From contig JAAVTG010000074.1 in assembly GCA_011947345.1 (NCBI GenBank), positions 1 through 64,000 of the forward strand: 64,000 nucleotides of DNA, written 5' to 3'. The position numbers and the translations under genes are program-made. Origin of the DNA: Phytophthora quininea. Lineage: Eukaryota; Oomycota; Peronosporomycetes; Peronosporales; Peronosporaceae. Under the pieces are notes generated by a model, which searched no databases, was not told where the DNA came from, and saw only the letters and a list, made by a program, of their open reading frames with translations. Position 1 is the first letter of the stretch, and each line of letters begins with the position of its first letter. Below, piece by piece: positions 30,614 through 41,578 of the stretch.

Positions 30614-32659
30614 AGTCCCAGTGGGGTTCTTTGCTGACGACACTGTGCTATTCTCAAAAGGAAAAAGGGAGCTAGAAGAGCAGCTTCAAATTGTTGATGA
30701 CTATTGTGGAGGATCTGGAGCTCGGCTGAACCATAACAAAAGTGTGATAATGAGTCTCAACAGTAAACGTTCTGCTCCGCAAGTGTCACCGCTAAAATCA
30801 CTGAAGCGCGGCGAAACCGTGCGATATCTTGGCATTCCGTTCGGCAACGGTGATACTTCAACATTGGTGGCGAATCAACTCGACAAAAATTGATCAAGCG
30901 GCTCCAACTTTGGAAAGGCCGAGCGAGAACCCTAATCGGCCGAAGATTGATCGCCCAAGCAGAGATTTTGTCATTGCTGTGGTATCTCACAGCTTCTGTG
31001 ACGATTCCGACCCGGTTCATCAAACGCTGGCAAGGCATTGTGAATCGGTACGTGTTAAACAACCGCGTAAGCACTGGGAAATCTGGGATAAGTATCGTTC
31101 AAAAGGACTGGCTGTGAGGCCACGCGAAGCAGACGGCATCGGGGTTCCTGATGTAGCTACTGTTATTCGCCGCCAACACTTTCAACTTCTCCAGAAATTC
31201 GTATTAGCGATTACTACACACCCAGACGAAGATGACAACGTATGGTATCGCCCAATGCTCTACATGATCCAATTACGCTATGGCAACTTCGCCCGCCCGC
31301 GATCGAGTGATTTCTTATTTCAAAACCCACCGAAACAAGCGGGCTGGAGGTCGAGCATGCTACCTTTGTGGTGGAGACACTTGCTACGGGAGTGGAACAG
31401 AATTAAATGGCCAGCCCCGGAGTCGATTCACTACAGCAGAACGAAAACTCTGCAGAAGGTGTTATTCACCCCAATTTGGTGGAGCAAGTTGCCTGAATTT
31501 CAGGTACTGAATACACGAAGCCCAGCAAGTCTGGCGAAGCCCCTGGGGTCAGGGTCAAACTCCTTTCGAGCGCTCTGTCGGGAACTGGCAAAACATAAAA
31601 AGTTATGTTTTGCCGACTTTCTGGGTGCCAATCGCGACTGGCCGTCGTCAACGGCATTTTTCACGGACGTCTGCTCCGAGATTCATCCAATACTTGGGAC
31701 GAAAGTGCTTCCGCATGACATTTTCGTGCTCTACCATCAAATGAGCCGATTATTTCATCGCTTACTACCGCATCCGGACGAAGGAGGAATGCAGGAAGTA
31801 AGAAGTACGAATTCACCACCGATATTTGGAATCAAGCTAAGCAGCTGTCTCCCAACAGAACCATCTACGCGATTCTTCCCAAATTTGCGATCGCAAGATT
31901 GGAAGGTGATTCTCCAGCAAGTTCCGGAGTTGATGCATCATCCGATGGAAGACCTGGGGTATCCTCGACAAAGGATTCATGAAACCTTGTCCAGTGTGAT
32001 TTCTCTTCGTGGATATCTACTGCCAGTAACTCATGATGTGATTGTACGAATGTGCTTAGGAGACCTTACAGTCGGTTCACGACTATACTTCCTCAGAGAA
32101 CTAAATCCAACCATCCAAAACTGCGTTCGTCCGGAATGCCAGGAGATCGAAACGGTAGAACACTGTTTTTCACGTGCCCGTCATTAGAACCAATGTGGAG
32201 CGAACTATGGAGCCGGTGGTCGAGGTTCTTTTGCGTCGATCTAAGCTGGAGGTTGCTACTCTTCCCAAGATTGCAAGACCTTCGTAGGAACAGGAGAAGT
32301 GAGCACAAAGTACTGATACTTCTATGGAGGATCTACACAGCGATTGTGTTTCATGCAACATGGCGGCTCAGGAACGACATTCATTTCCAGGAAACGACAG
32401 CTGAAGTGCCAAATATTCTCAATCTGCTGAACTCGTTCAAGATGCACTACCAATTCCTCTACCAACACGCACATGAGCTTCATTGCAACCGTGCTACTGT
32501 GGTCCACGTACTGCAAAAACTTGGCTTTGATCCACCAGAAAATAATATCCCGGAACCCATGCACCACATGTGGACGACACGAACGTAACTCTCACGGATA
32601 GATAGCGTATCACCTTCAGACGAGAAATCCGCTAAACAGTTAATCAATTCAATTTCCTC
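30614..32659 (+). mobile_element. 5'-truncated LINE (non-LTR retrotransposon)
   Basis: A 2.05 kb insertion flanked by a 16-bp exact duplication. It starts inside the reverse transcriptase just before the FADD box and runs to a 3' tail ending GTTAATCAATTCAATTTCCTC, without a poly(A). 5' truncation plus a long duplication is the signature of target-primed reverse transcription. A related 3' end occurs at 28100-28273. Confidence 0.92.
30621..32588 (+). pseudogene. LINE reverse transcriptase, C-terminal part
   Basis: Begins GFFADDTVLFSKG (catalytic Asp pair), then NHNKSVIMSL and VRYLGIPFG, the usual order after the catalytic box. The frame slips near 30890, again near 31075-31085 into a long frame (KHWEIWDKYRSKG..), and near 32165 at the zinc-binding box CVRPECQEIETVEHC, after which FFTCPSLEPMWSELW continues to a TGA/TAA near 32588. 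The Cys-His box is typical of the C-terminus of LINE polymerases. No endonuclease is present because of the truncation. Confidence 0.82.
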
Positions 32660-32675
32660 CTACTTCCAATGGGAA
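32660..32675 (+). repeat. right target-site duplication of the LINE (16 bp)
   Basis: CTACTTCCAATGGGAA, identical to 30598-30613; the ankyrin gene resumes immediately after it. Confidence 0.92.
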
Positions 32676-34506
32676 TTCAGCCAGATGATGTGTGGAGCCA
32701 TCAAATATGGCGACTCGGTCGCGTTGCGCTGGGTGTTGGAGCACTTTAAAGACTGTCGGATACTGGGGAATGTGGTGGCGGAGGCTGCTAAAGCCGGCGA
32801 CTTGCAGCTACTGCAATTACTGGAAGCAGAGCGAGACGTTGAGTGGACCACCGCCGGCCTGGACGCAGCTTGCTCAGAAGACAATTGGGACATCGTCCGA
32901 TGGCTGGGTGAGCGAGTCGGCTCGCCGAAGACTCGACGGGAGAACACGAAGGCAGTGAGATGCGCTATCGAAATGAACCGAGCGGAAGAAGTGATGCGGC
33001 TGATAGCGAGAGGATTCGGAGTACCCTGCTACGCTGAATTTGACATCAACGACGAGAATTGGGGAGCTCGTTCTCAGATTGTGCGGCTGCTTCTCGAAGG
33101 AGGACACGACCCAAGTCACCATTATTTTATTTGTGGGTTGGAGGAAGCAGCGATCGCTGGCGATCTCGAGATTGTTCAATGGATGGTAGAAACTCATTCT
33201 CCTGGCGCTGAATTTGTTCAAAAAGTCTTACAGCGGCGAGTTTTAACGGACACCTTCCTGTGGTGTAATGGCTGCTTTCCTACTCGGATCGACTCGCTCC
33301 AGCAGAAGGTATACATTCCGCAGCAAGAGGTGGCCAACTTCACGTGGTTCAGTGGTTGTACGAGCGCTATCGCGACGATCCAAGTGTGAATCTGTTCCAG
33401 CACAAAGAGCGAATTTGTGACGCTGTTGCCAAACGAGGACAACTGAATATTATCTCGTATCTGTATCGAGTCGCAATGAGTTTGGGTTTAAACCAGACAG
33501 CCCGTCGAAATCTTCGTTGCTCGTTCAAAGCAATTGATACAACCGCAGCTAACGGACATCTTGAAGTCGTGAAGTGGCTGCACGTGCACACGTCAGCGAA
33601 ATGCTCTTCGGAAGCGATGGATGGAGCTGCTGCGATGAAATGGAAGGGTCCACACTGGCCAGACTCGCCTGGATGTTGCTGTGGCAGACCGTCCAAATCT
33701 TTCGTTAAAAACCAGATAGCAATTCTCCAGTACCTGAAAGACCATTTTTCAGGTGGTTGCTCGTCAAACGCGATGGATGGGGATGCGGAGAATGGAAATT
33801 TGAAAGTGCTGCAGTGGTTAGCTGAAAATACTGATGATGTTTGCTCGACGGACGCCATGAACGATGCCGCCGAAAATGGTCGACTCGACATTCTCAAGTG
33901 TTGCACGACAACTGCGATGGATGAGGCTGCGAAGGAAGGGCATCTATTTGTCGTTAAATGGCTGCATACGAATCGATCGGAAGGGTGCACATATAAGGCC
34001 TTGGTAAACGCGGCCAGGAACGGCCACCTGAAAGTGGTTAAATGGCTCTGTAGGAATCGTTGAAAGGCATTTTCTGCCACAGATAAAGCGGAGGCTATCA
34101 CGTCTGCGGCGAGAAATGGTCACTTAGAGATGGCCAAGTGGCTGGTCTCGAAGTTCCCGCAGAAGAGCTTCGTGGATGCACTCGAGAAAGCGACTTGCAC
34201 ACGCAATTCTGAAGACACTTTGCCCGTCGTTCGATGGCTTTTGCCGAAATGCCCAGGTGTCGACAAATGGACTCTCATTGACAACGCAATACGCGCAGAT
34301 CGGTTCGAAGCGGCGCTCTTCGTTCACTCACAATATGATAAAGATTACATGGCCCATGTTGAGGATATGGAGGACCCGAAAAATATTTACGCCGGCAAAT
34401 TCAACATCGCCCGGAATCGCAGCACATGTTGGTCTAAGTCCAAGAGGACTATCCACCACAATAGCTTTCCATTTTTTGTCAAAAGATCTCTTTATTTTTG
34501 CTGGTC

Positions 34507-36368
34507 ATGTTGGCAATCGTGCGGTTCGTTCTTCGCTACACGTTCGTCAGTACGAACGCCCCCGATGAGGTGGCATTGATGGTGTCCGACTATTTGGTTG
34601 CAGACATGCCAGTGGTTCACTGGGTGCTAGACCACTTTCCTCGATATCCGATACTGAGGAGGCTGCGAAACACGGCCGTCTCGAGCTGCTTCAAATGCTG
34701 AAAACCAAGCGGGACATCGAGTGGGAACTGACAGTTTGGACGCAGCCTGCACAAAGGGTCACTGGGAAATCGCCCGATGCTCGATGAGTGCGTTGGGACA
34801 GCAAAAACCCGTGGGAACAACCACATAGCTGTCAAATGCGCTATCGATATGAACAGTGTAGAGGAAGTCAAATGGCTGGTAACAAGGGGCTTCGGAGTGC
34901 CGGACGACGCTGACTTTGATATCAGCAAAGGAAATTGGGGGCTAGGTCGCAGACCATGCGCTTCTTGCTGGAAAAGGGCTACGATACCAGTCACAATTAC
35001 TTCAAGTACGGACTACATGAGGCGTCGGACGCTGGCGATCTTGACTTTCTCATGTGGATGGCGTCGAATTACAATACACCAGACTTTGGGAAAGACGAGA
35101 GCCATAGCCCGGAAAATATAATAAGAGCGGCAAGTTACGGCGGACACCTCGATGTGGTGCAATGGCTGCTCACGTATTTGCCTACGTGTGGCTATCAAAG
35201 CGACCCAGCAGATGCCATGGATGCAGCAGTTCATGGGGTCAGCTCGATGTGATACAGTGGCTGTATGAACGATATTCCCGCATTATCCTTTTACCACGTT
35301 TGGTTATAGGTCAACACTTTGCGATGAGGCAGCTATGTCTGGACATCTTCCTATCGTCTCTTACTTTCACCGACTTTCGAAGGAGATGTCAGATTCTTGA
35401 GTCTTTTGTTGCACTTCTGAGGGCATCGATTGAGTTGCAGCTGGTGGACATCTCGAAATGGTCAAGTGGCTGCACGTTCACACGTCGGTGGCGTGTTCTT
35501 CAAAAGCAATGGACCAAGTGGTAGCGATGAAATGACAATGCCCCCACTGGCAGGAAAAACGATGGTGTTGCTGTGGAAAACCGACACAGGACTTCGTTGA
35601 AAAGCAAATCTCGCTTCTCAAGTTTCTGAACGACAAGTTTTCAAGCGGTTGCTCGACTAGAGCCATGGATAACGCCGCCGAGCTCGGAAACTTGGAGGTG
35701 CTACAATGGCTGCACAAGAATACGAAAACTGGCTGCGCCAAGGCTGCAATGGACGGTGCCTCCAAGAAGGGCCGACTGGACATTGTCAAGTGGCTGCACA
35801 ACAACACTATGGCCGGTTGCACGAGAGCAGCGATGGATAAGGCCGCGAAAAAGGTCACGTGCATATCGTGAATTGGCTTCATAGAAATCGATCCGAGGGA
35901 TGTACGTCCCGGGCCTTGATATATGCGGCCAGGAAAGGCCGTTTGAAAGTGGTGAAGTGGTTGTAGAAGAACAGTGTCAGAGTGGACAAAGTGAAACCTT
36001 TGGCTCTGAAGATTGCAGCGAGTAGTGGCCACTTGGAAGTGGTGAGGTGGCTGCAGCAGAACTATCCGCAGGACAATCCGGCGGCAGCTCTCAGTAAACT
36101 GATTTCCTGTCCGTCCAGCTCAGAATACTCGTTGCCAATTGTGCAGTGGCTGCTTCCAAAATGCCAAGACATCGACATCGTACCGCTCTTTGAAAGCGCT
36201 ATTGTGACGTGGCAATTCGAAGTGGCGCTCTTCTTGTATTTGCAGGATGGCGGAACAGTAAAAAATGCAGACAAGATCAAGAAATATTTAAGGGGCTCGG
36301 CGCAATATTGTCGTCCAGAATGCAGGCACCTGCAGGCTTGGCTCGAAGAAACTTTTTCGTCGCCCTAG
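34507..36368 (+). pseudogene. ankyrin-repeat protein gene 2, heavily broken
   Basis: The start MLAIVRFVLRYTF..VSDYLVADMP matches the N-terminal module of the sister genes, but the next ~65 residues are missing: VADMP joins directly to VVHWVLDHFPRYPIL. Downstream, ankyrin-like units are spread over all three frames, with breaks near 34650, 34740, 34950, 35240 and 35520 and an in-frame TGA at the Cys-rich insert (CPHWQEKRWCCCGKP) near 35535-35580. Units with AMDNAAELGNLEVLQWLH and AMDGASKKGRLDIVKWLH are clear between 35660 and 35830. The C-terminal end YCRPECRHLQAWLEETF is preserved to the TAG at 36366. Confidence 0.85.
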
Positions 36369-36700
36369 AGCGATCACTTGTTGTGGTGTCGAAGTGGTGG
36401 GTAGAATGTATCAGTTTCCTTTGTGCCGAGTCGCCAACATATTGGAGGCTGTGCGCTTCATTCTTCGGACTCGAATGTTGAAGAAGAGTCGACCATATCG
36501 GATGTTTTACTTGCTGGTTGCCGCTCCACAGATTTATTGACCTTTATCTCACGAATAAACACTAGACTGTTAAACACAGCCGGCTGGAGCTGCAATTGCA
36601 ATTGGAATGAGACGAAGTGCAAACCGACTTCAACAATTGGAACTTGTTCCAAAACTTGGGTACAGACATATCAAAAAATCTTTTCTCCCATTCTTCGAAG
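36369..36700 (+). other. intergenic before the second glutaredoxin-like gene
   Basis: About 330 bp, presumably 3' flank of ankyrin gene 2 plus the promoter of the next gene. No feature recognised. Confidence 0.35.
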
Positions 36701-37455
36701 ATGTCGGAATCGGTGAAGCTCGTGGCCGCGTTCGCCGTCGGATCGGCCGTCGGCGTGGCCTCCGCGCTCGCCCTGCGCAACTCCAAGCCCTTGCAGACGC
36801 TGCCCAAGCTGTACGTGTACGACCACTGCCCCTACTGCGTGCGCGCGCGTCATCTTCGGCGTCAAGAAGGTTCCGCACGAGTTGGTCTTTTGGCCAACCA
36901 CGACGAAGCCACACCCATCGGCCTGGTCGGCTCCAAGCAGGCTCCGATCCTGCAGCTCCCGTCGGGACGCGCGTTCCCCGAGAGCATGGACATTGTCAAG
37001 TACGTGGACCAGCACTACGGAGGCCCCAAGTGCTGGCTCCCAGCGCCAATAGGGCGGACATTAAGCAGTGGATTAAGGACACGGCCGACGTGTTTCGTCT
37101 ACTGTACCACCCTCGCTTCCATGCCGCGCCCTTTGCAGAGTTCGCCATGCACGAGAGTCGCGAGTACTATCGCGTCAAGAAGGAGAAGGCCATTGGCCCC
37201 TTCAAAGACGCGCTGGACAAGACCCCAGAGCTGGTACAGCAGGCCAACGTGTTCTTGGAACAATTGGCGCCCATGTTCCACTCGAGCCACTCGGTCAACG
37301 AAACATTGAGCTATGACGACGTGGATCTCTTTGGGAGACTCCGTGGACTCACCTTGGTGCGCGACTTGGAGTGGCCCGAGAAGCTCCGCGAGTACATTGA
37401 CTACATGTCCGAGAAAGCGGACATTCCACTGCTGGACAACATGGCCGTGTACTAA
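36701..37455 (+). CDS. glutaredoxin-2/GST-fold protein 2, frameshifted
   Basis: Paralogue of the gene at 19602-20389. It starts MSESVKLVAAFAVGSAVGVA, a hydrophobic leader, followed by YDHCPYC (active-site Cys pair), SKQAPILQLPSG and ESMDIVKYVDQHYGG, then a helical C-terminal domain ending LLDNMAVY. Three small losses disturb the frame: two bases in the (CG)n run near 36842-36850, one base in a T4 run at 36888-36891 (these two restore phase), and one base near 37031 after GGCCCCAAG. With them the protein would be about 250 residues, like its paralogue. Either a recent pseudogene or an erroneous consensus. Confidence 0.8.
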
Positions 37456-38243
37456 AGGGAAGAGAAGAGGTATTGGATACGCGGCGGCGTCAAAGGTTGC
37501 TATCGGAAGCTAGCTGAAGGGGAAAGAATTTGCTTTGCGATGGAGCAGTTGCACTGAGGAAGATGTGAGGAGTTCCAATGCAGAATAATTTGTTTTTGAA
37601 CGCACGAGCTGATGGATGAATTTTGCTTTCGATTGGATCATGTGGAGGGTGTGTTGATAAATTGGAATTGGCGACAAATTGGTCGCCAAGTGGTGAAGAT
37701 AAGACCGCGGTCAGCTTAGAAACTTGACGACAGGCCTGAAGAACAACAACTCTTTACGATTCTCTTGCGCTACTCCGATAGTTCAGTACGCTGTGAACAA
37801 CTTGCCTTCTTTCTTTCGGATGGGATTCTTGTGGCAGCTCGAAGCTTTGCCGTTGTTGGAAAACCATGCAAGCCCCGTAAACACCGGCGACGTCGCCGGA
37901 AGGTCTGCTTCTACTGCTCTTCAGCAGTTAAATAATTACATATACTACTTCGAAGCGCAGGAAAATGTGCTCCAGCACATGCTTCTCGATTACGTGCGAC
38001 TGCTCGAAGGTTGAAGGAAAATATTATTGGTCACTCCGTGAAACTTAATGTGATGCAGCAACAGCGCAAATGTTGTAAGACGCCACTCAAGATGATGTGG
38101 AGCAAGGCTTTCCAAGTCCGCTCCATGGTATTGTGGAGACGATACCGTGAGAACGAGTTCACTTGTTCCTCTTGATCGCTGTGAATTGATCAGTCCCCAA
38201 TTTTCTGAACGGTTTTCGAGTCATTGGTGTTACTCCGTAAACG
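37456..38243. other. intergenic DNA with one weak open frame
   Basis: About 790 bp. A 97-codon open frame at 37724-38014 has no recognisable domain, no initiator and no paralogue in the window, so it is not called a gene. Confidence 0.35.
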
Positions 38244-38300
38244 ATGCGCGCCTTCTTGCTGTCACTGCCACTCATTGCTATGCTCTCTACGTCTACCATA

Positions 38301-38308
38301 GCTGAAGA
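38301..38308 (+). repeat. left 8-bp target-site duplication of the hAT element
   Basis: GCTGAAGA, repeated exactly at 40318-40325. Eight bases is the hAT standard. Confidence 0.92.
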
Positions 38309-38593
38309 CAGTGCTTGGAAAAAATATATTATAATAAATAGTAGGGATAATAGTGTACTACATTTATTTACTATTGCTACTTTAAACGAGGACTAATAAT
38401 GATACGCCAGACATTTACTTGAAATTTAGTATTCTATACTAAACATAAGTGTTTTATAAAGTGTGAATCAAAGTAAGACATTGTTAGGATAAGTCTTTGA
38501 AAATGACTGGCAGCGAGATCCATTCGATCGCTATCGTTTTCCTTCCTACCACTTTTCAAACTGAAATCCCCAGCTCAAATCCCCCTCCTCACC

Positions 38594-40186
38594 ATGCCCA
38601 AGAATGCCGACATTTGCCGAGTGCTTTTCTCCTCGCTGCCCGACCACTACTTCAAGTGCAACTGCTGCGGAACCATCCGGAGACAGCTCCCTTCAAGTGG
38701 CTACGGCAACCTCGTTAGCCACTTGAAGGACAAGCACGATTCCTACGTACACGACTACCTGGCCCATGCTAGCTCGCAAGCGGGAAACCTGCACGCCCAC
38801 GGCTTTGTTAACGACAAAATCTCAAACATCTACCGCTGGATGTCTTGGGTGGTCGACCGCAACATGCCGCTGTCTGAGGTGGACCACCCAGCAACCCGCT
38901 CCATGTCCCAGCTCAAGCCCATCTCGTCCAAGACTCTGAAGAAGTACCTGGCCGGGACAGCTAAGCTCGTCGAGCAGCGAATCGCCTCAATTCTTCCCCC
39001 GCTTCGGGATTATGTTCGACGGCTGGACATGCTTCCTAGAGCAGTATGTGGCGCTGTTCGCCGTGTTTTGGCACGAGGGTCAAATGCACATGCTGCTGTT
39101 AGCCATCGCTCCGCTCGACGAGGTCGATCAGACGGCGGACTCACATAGTTCCTACATCCGGAACATTTTGGGCATTTTTGGCCAATCACAAGACCCGCTG
39201 AAGTTTCTGATTGGCGATAACTGTGCAACCAATCAACTGGTGGCGACGAAGCTCGCCGTCCCATTGGTCGGTTGCGCGTCGCATCGATTCAATTTGGCGA
39301 CACAGAAGTACCTTACTCGCCATAGCGAGATCATCGACGCTGTGGCCGCATTGATGGCTGCCCTGCGCGCCCCGAACAACCGCAGGGAGCTGCGACGCCA
39401 CAACAACCTGGCGCCTCTCCGCGCTAATGCGACTCGCTGGAGCTCGACCCTCGCTATGCTGGAGCGGTACGTCAAGATTAGGGATGCAATCAAGCATGTT
39501 GATGCCGTGTACGACCTTGTCCCGAAGCCTGCTGCTCATCGCCGGATCAAGGTGCTCCTTGAAAACCTTTTGATGTTTAACAGCGTCTGCAAGAAGCTGC
39601 AGGAGGAGGACTTGTCGATGGCTGCGGCTCGAGTGCTGTTCGACCGCATTATCGAGATGTACCCGGTGACCAAGGAGCATCTGAGCCCTGACGCTCGGAT
39701 CGTGCACTCGCCAGTCTTCGAGAGCGGCGTCGTTAAGGTATGCTATTTTTACTGTCGCCAGTGCTCTTGTGTCTAATTATTCTAATGTTGCATTAGGTGG
39801 CTACTAATCGCGTCGAAGCCTTGAGCGAGGACGAGACTACCGCTTTGAAGCCGTTTGAGTTGCAGGTGGAGTCGTCCGCTGCTCCTCGTGGCGGTAGTGC
39901 ACGTCGCACTCGTCAACAGCCTCGTGAGGAGGACTTTGCCACGGCCGTGCTGAGGAATGACGCGCCGGCTGCACCCGCAACACCGCGCTACTGCGAGATC
40001 GTGGCGAAGATACCATCTACTAGCAATCACTGCGAGAGGCTCTTCTCGCAGTGCAAGCTGATCCTTACTCCGCAGCGGGCTTCGCTGCTCCCCATCAACT
40101 TCGAGACGCTTTTATTTTTGCGCGTGAACAGGCAATATTGGGACGCGAGCACGCTGATGGCCCTTGTCATTGACGAGGGGCAGTAG
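38594..40186 (+). CDS. hAT transposase with BED zinc finger (one intron, one frameshift)
   Basis: Cut-and-paste transposase. The N-terminal BED-type finger uses Cys22, Cys25, His43 and His48 (CNCC..HLKDKH). The catalytic region includes GIMFDGWTCFLEQ, LIGDNCATNQ and VGCASHRFNLA, and the C-terminal dimerisation block IPSTSNHCERLFSQCKL with LLPINFETLLFLR precedes a TAG at 40184. A C5 run at 38996-39000 breaks the frame; with four C the DNA continues in frame into FGIMFDGWT. A 59-bp GT-AG intron at 39738-39796 joins SGVVK to VATNRVEAL. With these two points the protein would be about 510 residues, short but plausible for hAT. Confidence 0.88.
39738..39796 (+). other. spliceosomal intron in the hAT transposase
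   Basis: Begins GTATGC after AAG and ends CATTAG before GTG; 59 bp, containing an in-frame TAA. Its removal leaves codon phase 0 intact and joins two segments that are continuous in hAT proteins. Confidence 0.75.
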
Positions 40187-40317
40187 TCCGGTTCGTTCGA
40201 TGAGAATACATTACGTATTCTTCATTCTTTTATTATTGTTGATGCTGCCAACCAATTCTTTTCTTATTGTTTTTCATAACAGACTGAAGAATAACTTATT
40301 CTAATGTCCAAGCACTG

Positions 40318-40325
40318 GCTGAAGA
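40318..40325 (+). repeat. right 8-bp target-site duplication of the hAT element
   Basis: GCTGAAGA, identical to 38301-38308. Confidence 0.92.
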
Positions 40326-40603
40326 CGTATCGCGATATCCGGAATTGTGCTCGAAGTAGCAAATATATTAATGAGCAAAATGGAATTGGGCTGCCGCAGC
40401 AGCAGCTACGCAGTAACCTGAACAAACTAATGGCTCTCGTACGCCGAGCACCCTGACGCATCAACTCTACGCTGAATAAACTTACCCCGTAATCCTCGCA
40501 CTGCATAAACATCGCCGCGTAAGCTTCTGCGAGTCCTGGGAATTGTTGCAACTGCACGCTGGTGTTCAGGCTTGGCATCAACTGGCGACAAGACGTCGGC
40601 GAC

Positions 40604-41578
40604 ATGGTTCGAACGTGCAACGGCCCCGATGCAAGGACCCAACCACCCACCGGTGCCATCGTCGTCGATGCCACCGGAGCCTACAACAGGAGCTATCCGA
40701 GCGTGTCCGAAGGTGTAGCCCACCTAGACCCCAATACCACGGCCGAGCAGACCATCTTCGTGTTTCCAGGCGTCTACCACGAGCAAGTGCTGATCGAAGC
40801 GCTGGGAGGTCCGCTCGTTCTACAAGGCTACACGTGCGATACGATGTTGTACGCTGCGAACGAGGTGACGATCACGCATGCCAAGGCCCAGAAGGACATC
40901 CCTCCCGAGATCAAGAACAACCGCAACGACTTGACCAGCACGTTGCGTCTCCACTCGGGGAGAGTCAAAGTGTATAACCTCAACGTCGCCAACACGGCCG
41001 GCAACGTGGGTCAAGCTGTGACCGTCTACAATAACGTGACCGACTACGGCTTTTATGCCTGCAACTTCACTGGGTACCAAGACACCGTGTGTGCTCACAT
41101 GGGTCTCGAACTCTTTGCCCGATCGTACATCAACGGTGCTATCGACTTCATCTTCGGCATGATGGCACAGGCTTGGTTTGAGTCTTGTGACATCGACGTG
41201 ATTGGCGAGGGCTACATCACAGCCAACGGCCGTACCAATGAGACCAATCCGTCGTGGTACGTCTTCAACAACGCCAACGTATTTGGCAACGCTCCCAATG
41301 GCTCTAACTACTTGGGTCGTCCCTGGAGAACGTACGCGCGTGTGGTGTGGCAGAACAGCAACCTGAGCGATGTCATCAACCCTGAAGGGTGGGCCAAATG
41401 GGATGCTACTTCCAGCACCGCCAATGTCACTTTCAAGGAGTTCAATAACTATGGCCCCGGCGCGGCGACCGATAAGCGGGTGAACTTCAGTGGCCAGTTG
41501 AACAAGTCGGTGGAAATCACCGACGTTCTTGGAGCGGACTACGCGTCTGCGTGGTACGTGGACATGAAGTACCTGTAG
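40604..41578 (+). CDS. pectin methylesterase body without signal peptide (PME3)
   Basis: CE8 enzyme with GAIVVDATG, VFPGVYHEQV, GNVGQAV, GYQDTVCAH, GAIDFIFG and LGRPWRTYARVVWQNS, ending WYVDMKYL. The frame is open, but the first Met (40604, MVRTCNGPDARTQ) starts where the mature domain starts in the sisters; no secretory signal precedes it. The body is nearly identical to PME4 at 43210 in inverted orientation (Arg/Ser-type differences such as NRSY against NGSY), while sequence diverges at once after the stop and before the mature domain. Probably a copy without a working 5' end, secreted only if an upstream exon exists. Confidence 0.88.
   Translation: MVRTCNGPDARTQPPTGAIVVDATGAYNRSYPSVSEGVAHLDPNTTAEQTIFVFPGVYHEQVLIEALGGPLVLQGYTCDTMLYAANEVTITHAKAQKDIPPEIKNNRNDLTSTLRLHSGRVKVYNLNVANTAGNVGQAVTVYNNVTDYGFYACNFTGYQDTVCAHMGLELFARSYINGAIDFIFGMMAQAWFESCDIDVIGEGYITANGRTNETNPSWYVFNNANVFGNAPNGSNYLGRPWRTYARVVWQNSNLSDVINPEGWAKWDATSSTANVTFKEFNNYGPGAATDKRVNFSGQLNKSVEITDVLGADYASAWYVDMKYL

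Larger units (their letters stand above)
30370..34464 (+). pseudogene. ankyrin-repeat protein gene 1, split by a LINE
   Basis: The N-terminal module MLSAVQFVFRHKF..IVSDFLVAEM aligns with the gene at 60316. The reading frame slips near 30527, then a LINE occupies 30614-32659. Across the insertion the protein resumes as HYFQWE/FSQMMCGAIKYGD, matching HYFEWEFHRIMWQASRQGD of the sister. Ankyrin-type units continue to about 34250 (for example NGHLEVVKWLHVHTSAKCSSEAMD in two steps), with a frameshift near 33380, a TGA at 34061 and decay at the end. A Cys-rich insert (GCCCGRPSKSF) lies near 33670. Such proteins usually mediate protein binding; no catalytic domain is seen. Confidence 0.85.
38309..40317 (+). 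mobile_element. complete hAT DNA transposon, 2009 bp
   Basis: Terminal inverted repeats CAGTGCTTGGA (38309-38319) and TCCAAGCACTG (40307-40317) match perfectly over 11 bp and begin CAGTG as in many hAT families. The flanking 8-bp duplication is exact. One transposase gene with a BED finger and a hAT dimerisation domain fills the element; about 280 bp of AT-rich subterminal DNA lies on the left and 120 bp on the right. Confidence 0.95.
38244..40360 (+). pseudogene. small secreted-protein ORF interrupted by the hAT element
   Basis: An ATG at 38244 opens MRAFLLSLPLIAMLSTSTIA, a textbook signal peptide resembling those of the pectin methylesterases here. After AED the hAT transposon starts; beyond it (from 40318) the duplicated GCTGAAGA is followed by codons for VSRYPELCSK and a TAG near 40358. 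It may be the displaced 5' end of the pectin methylesterase body at 40604, which lacks a signal peptide, or a remnant of a different secreted protein. Confidence 0.5.

Noticed and set aside
37724..38014. 97-codon open frame near the second glutaredoxin-like gene
   Set aside because: No initiator, no domain and no paralogue; length is within chance expectation.
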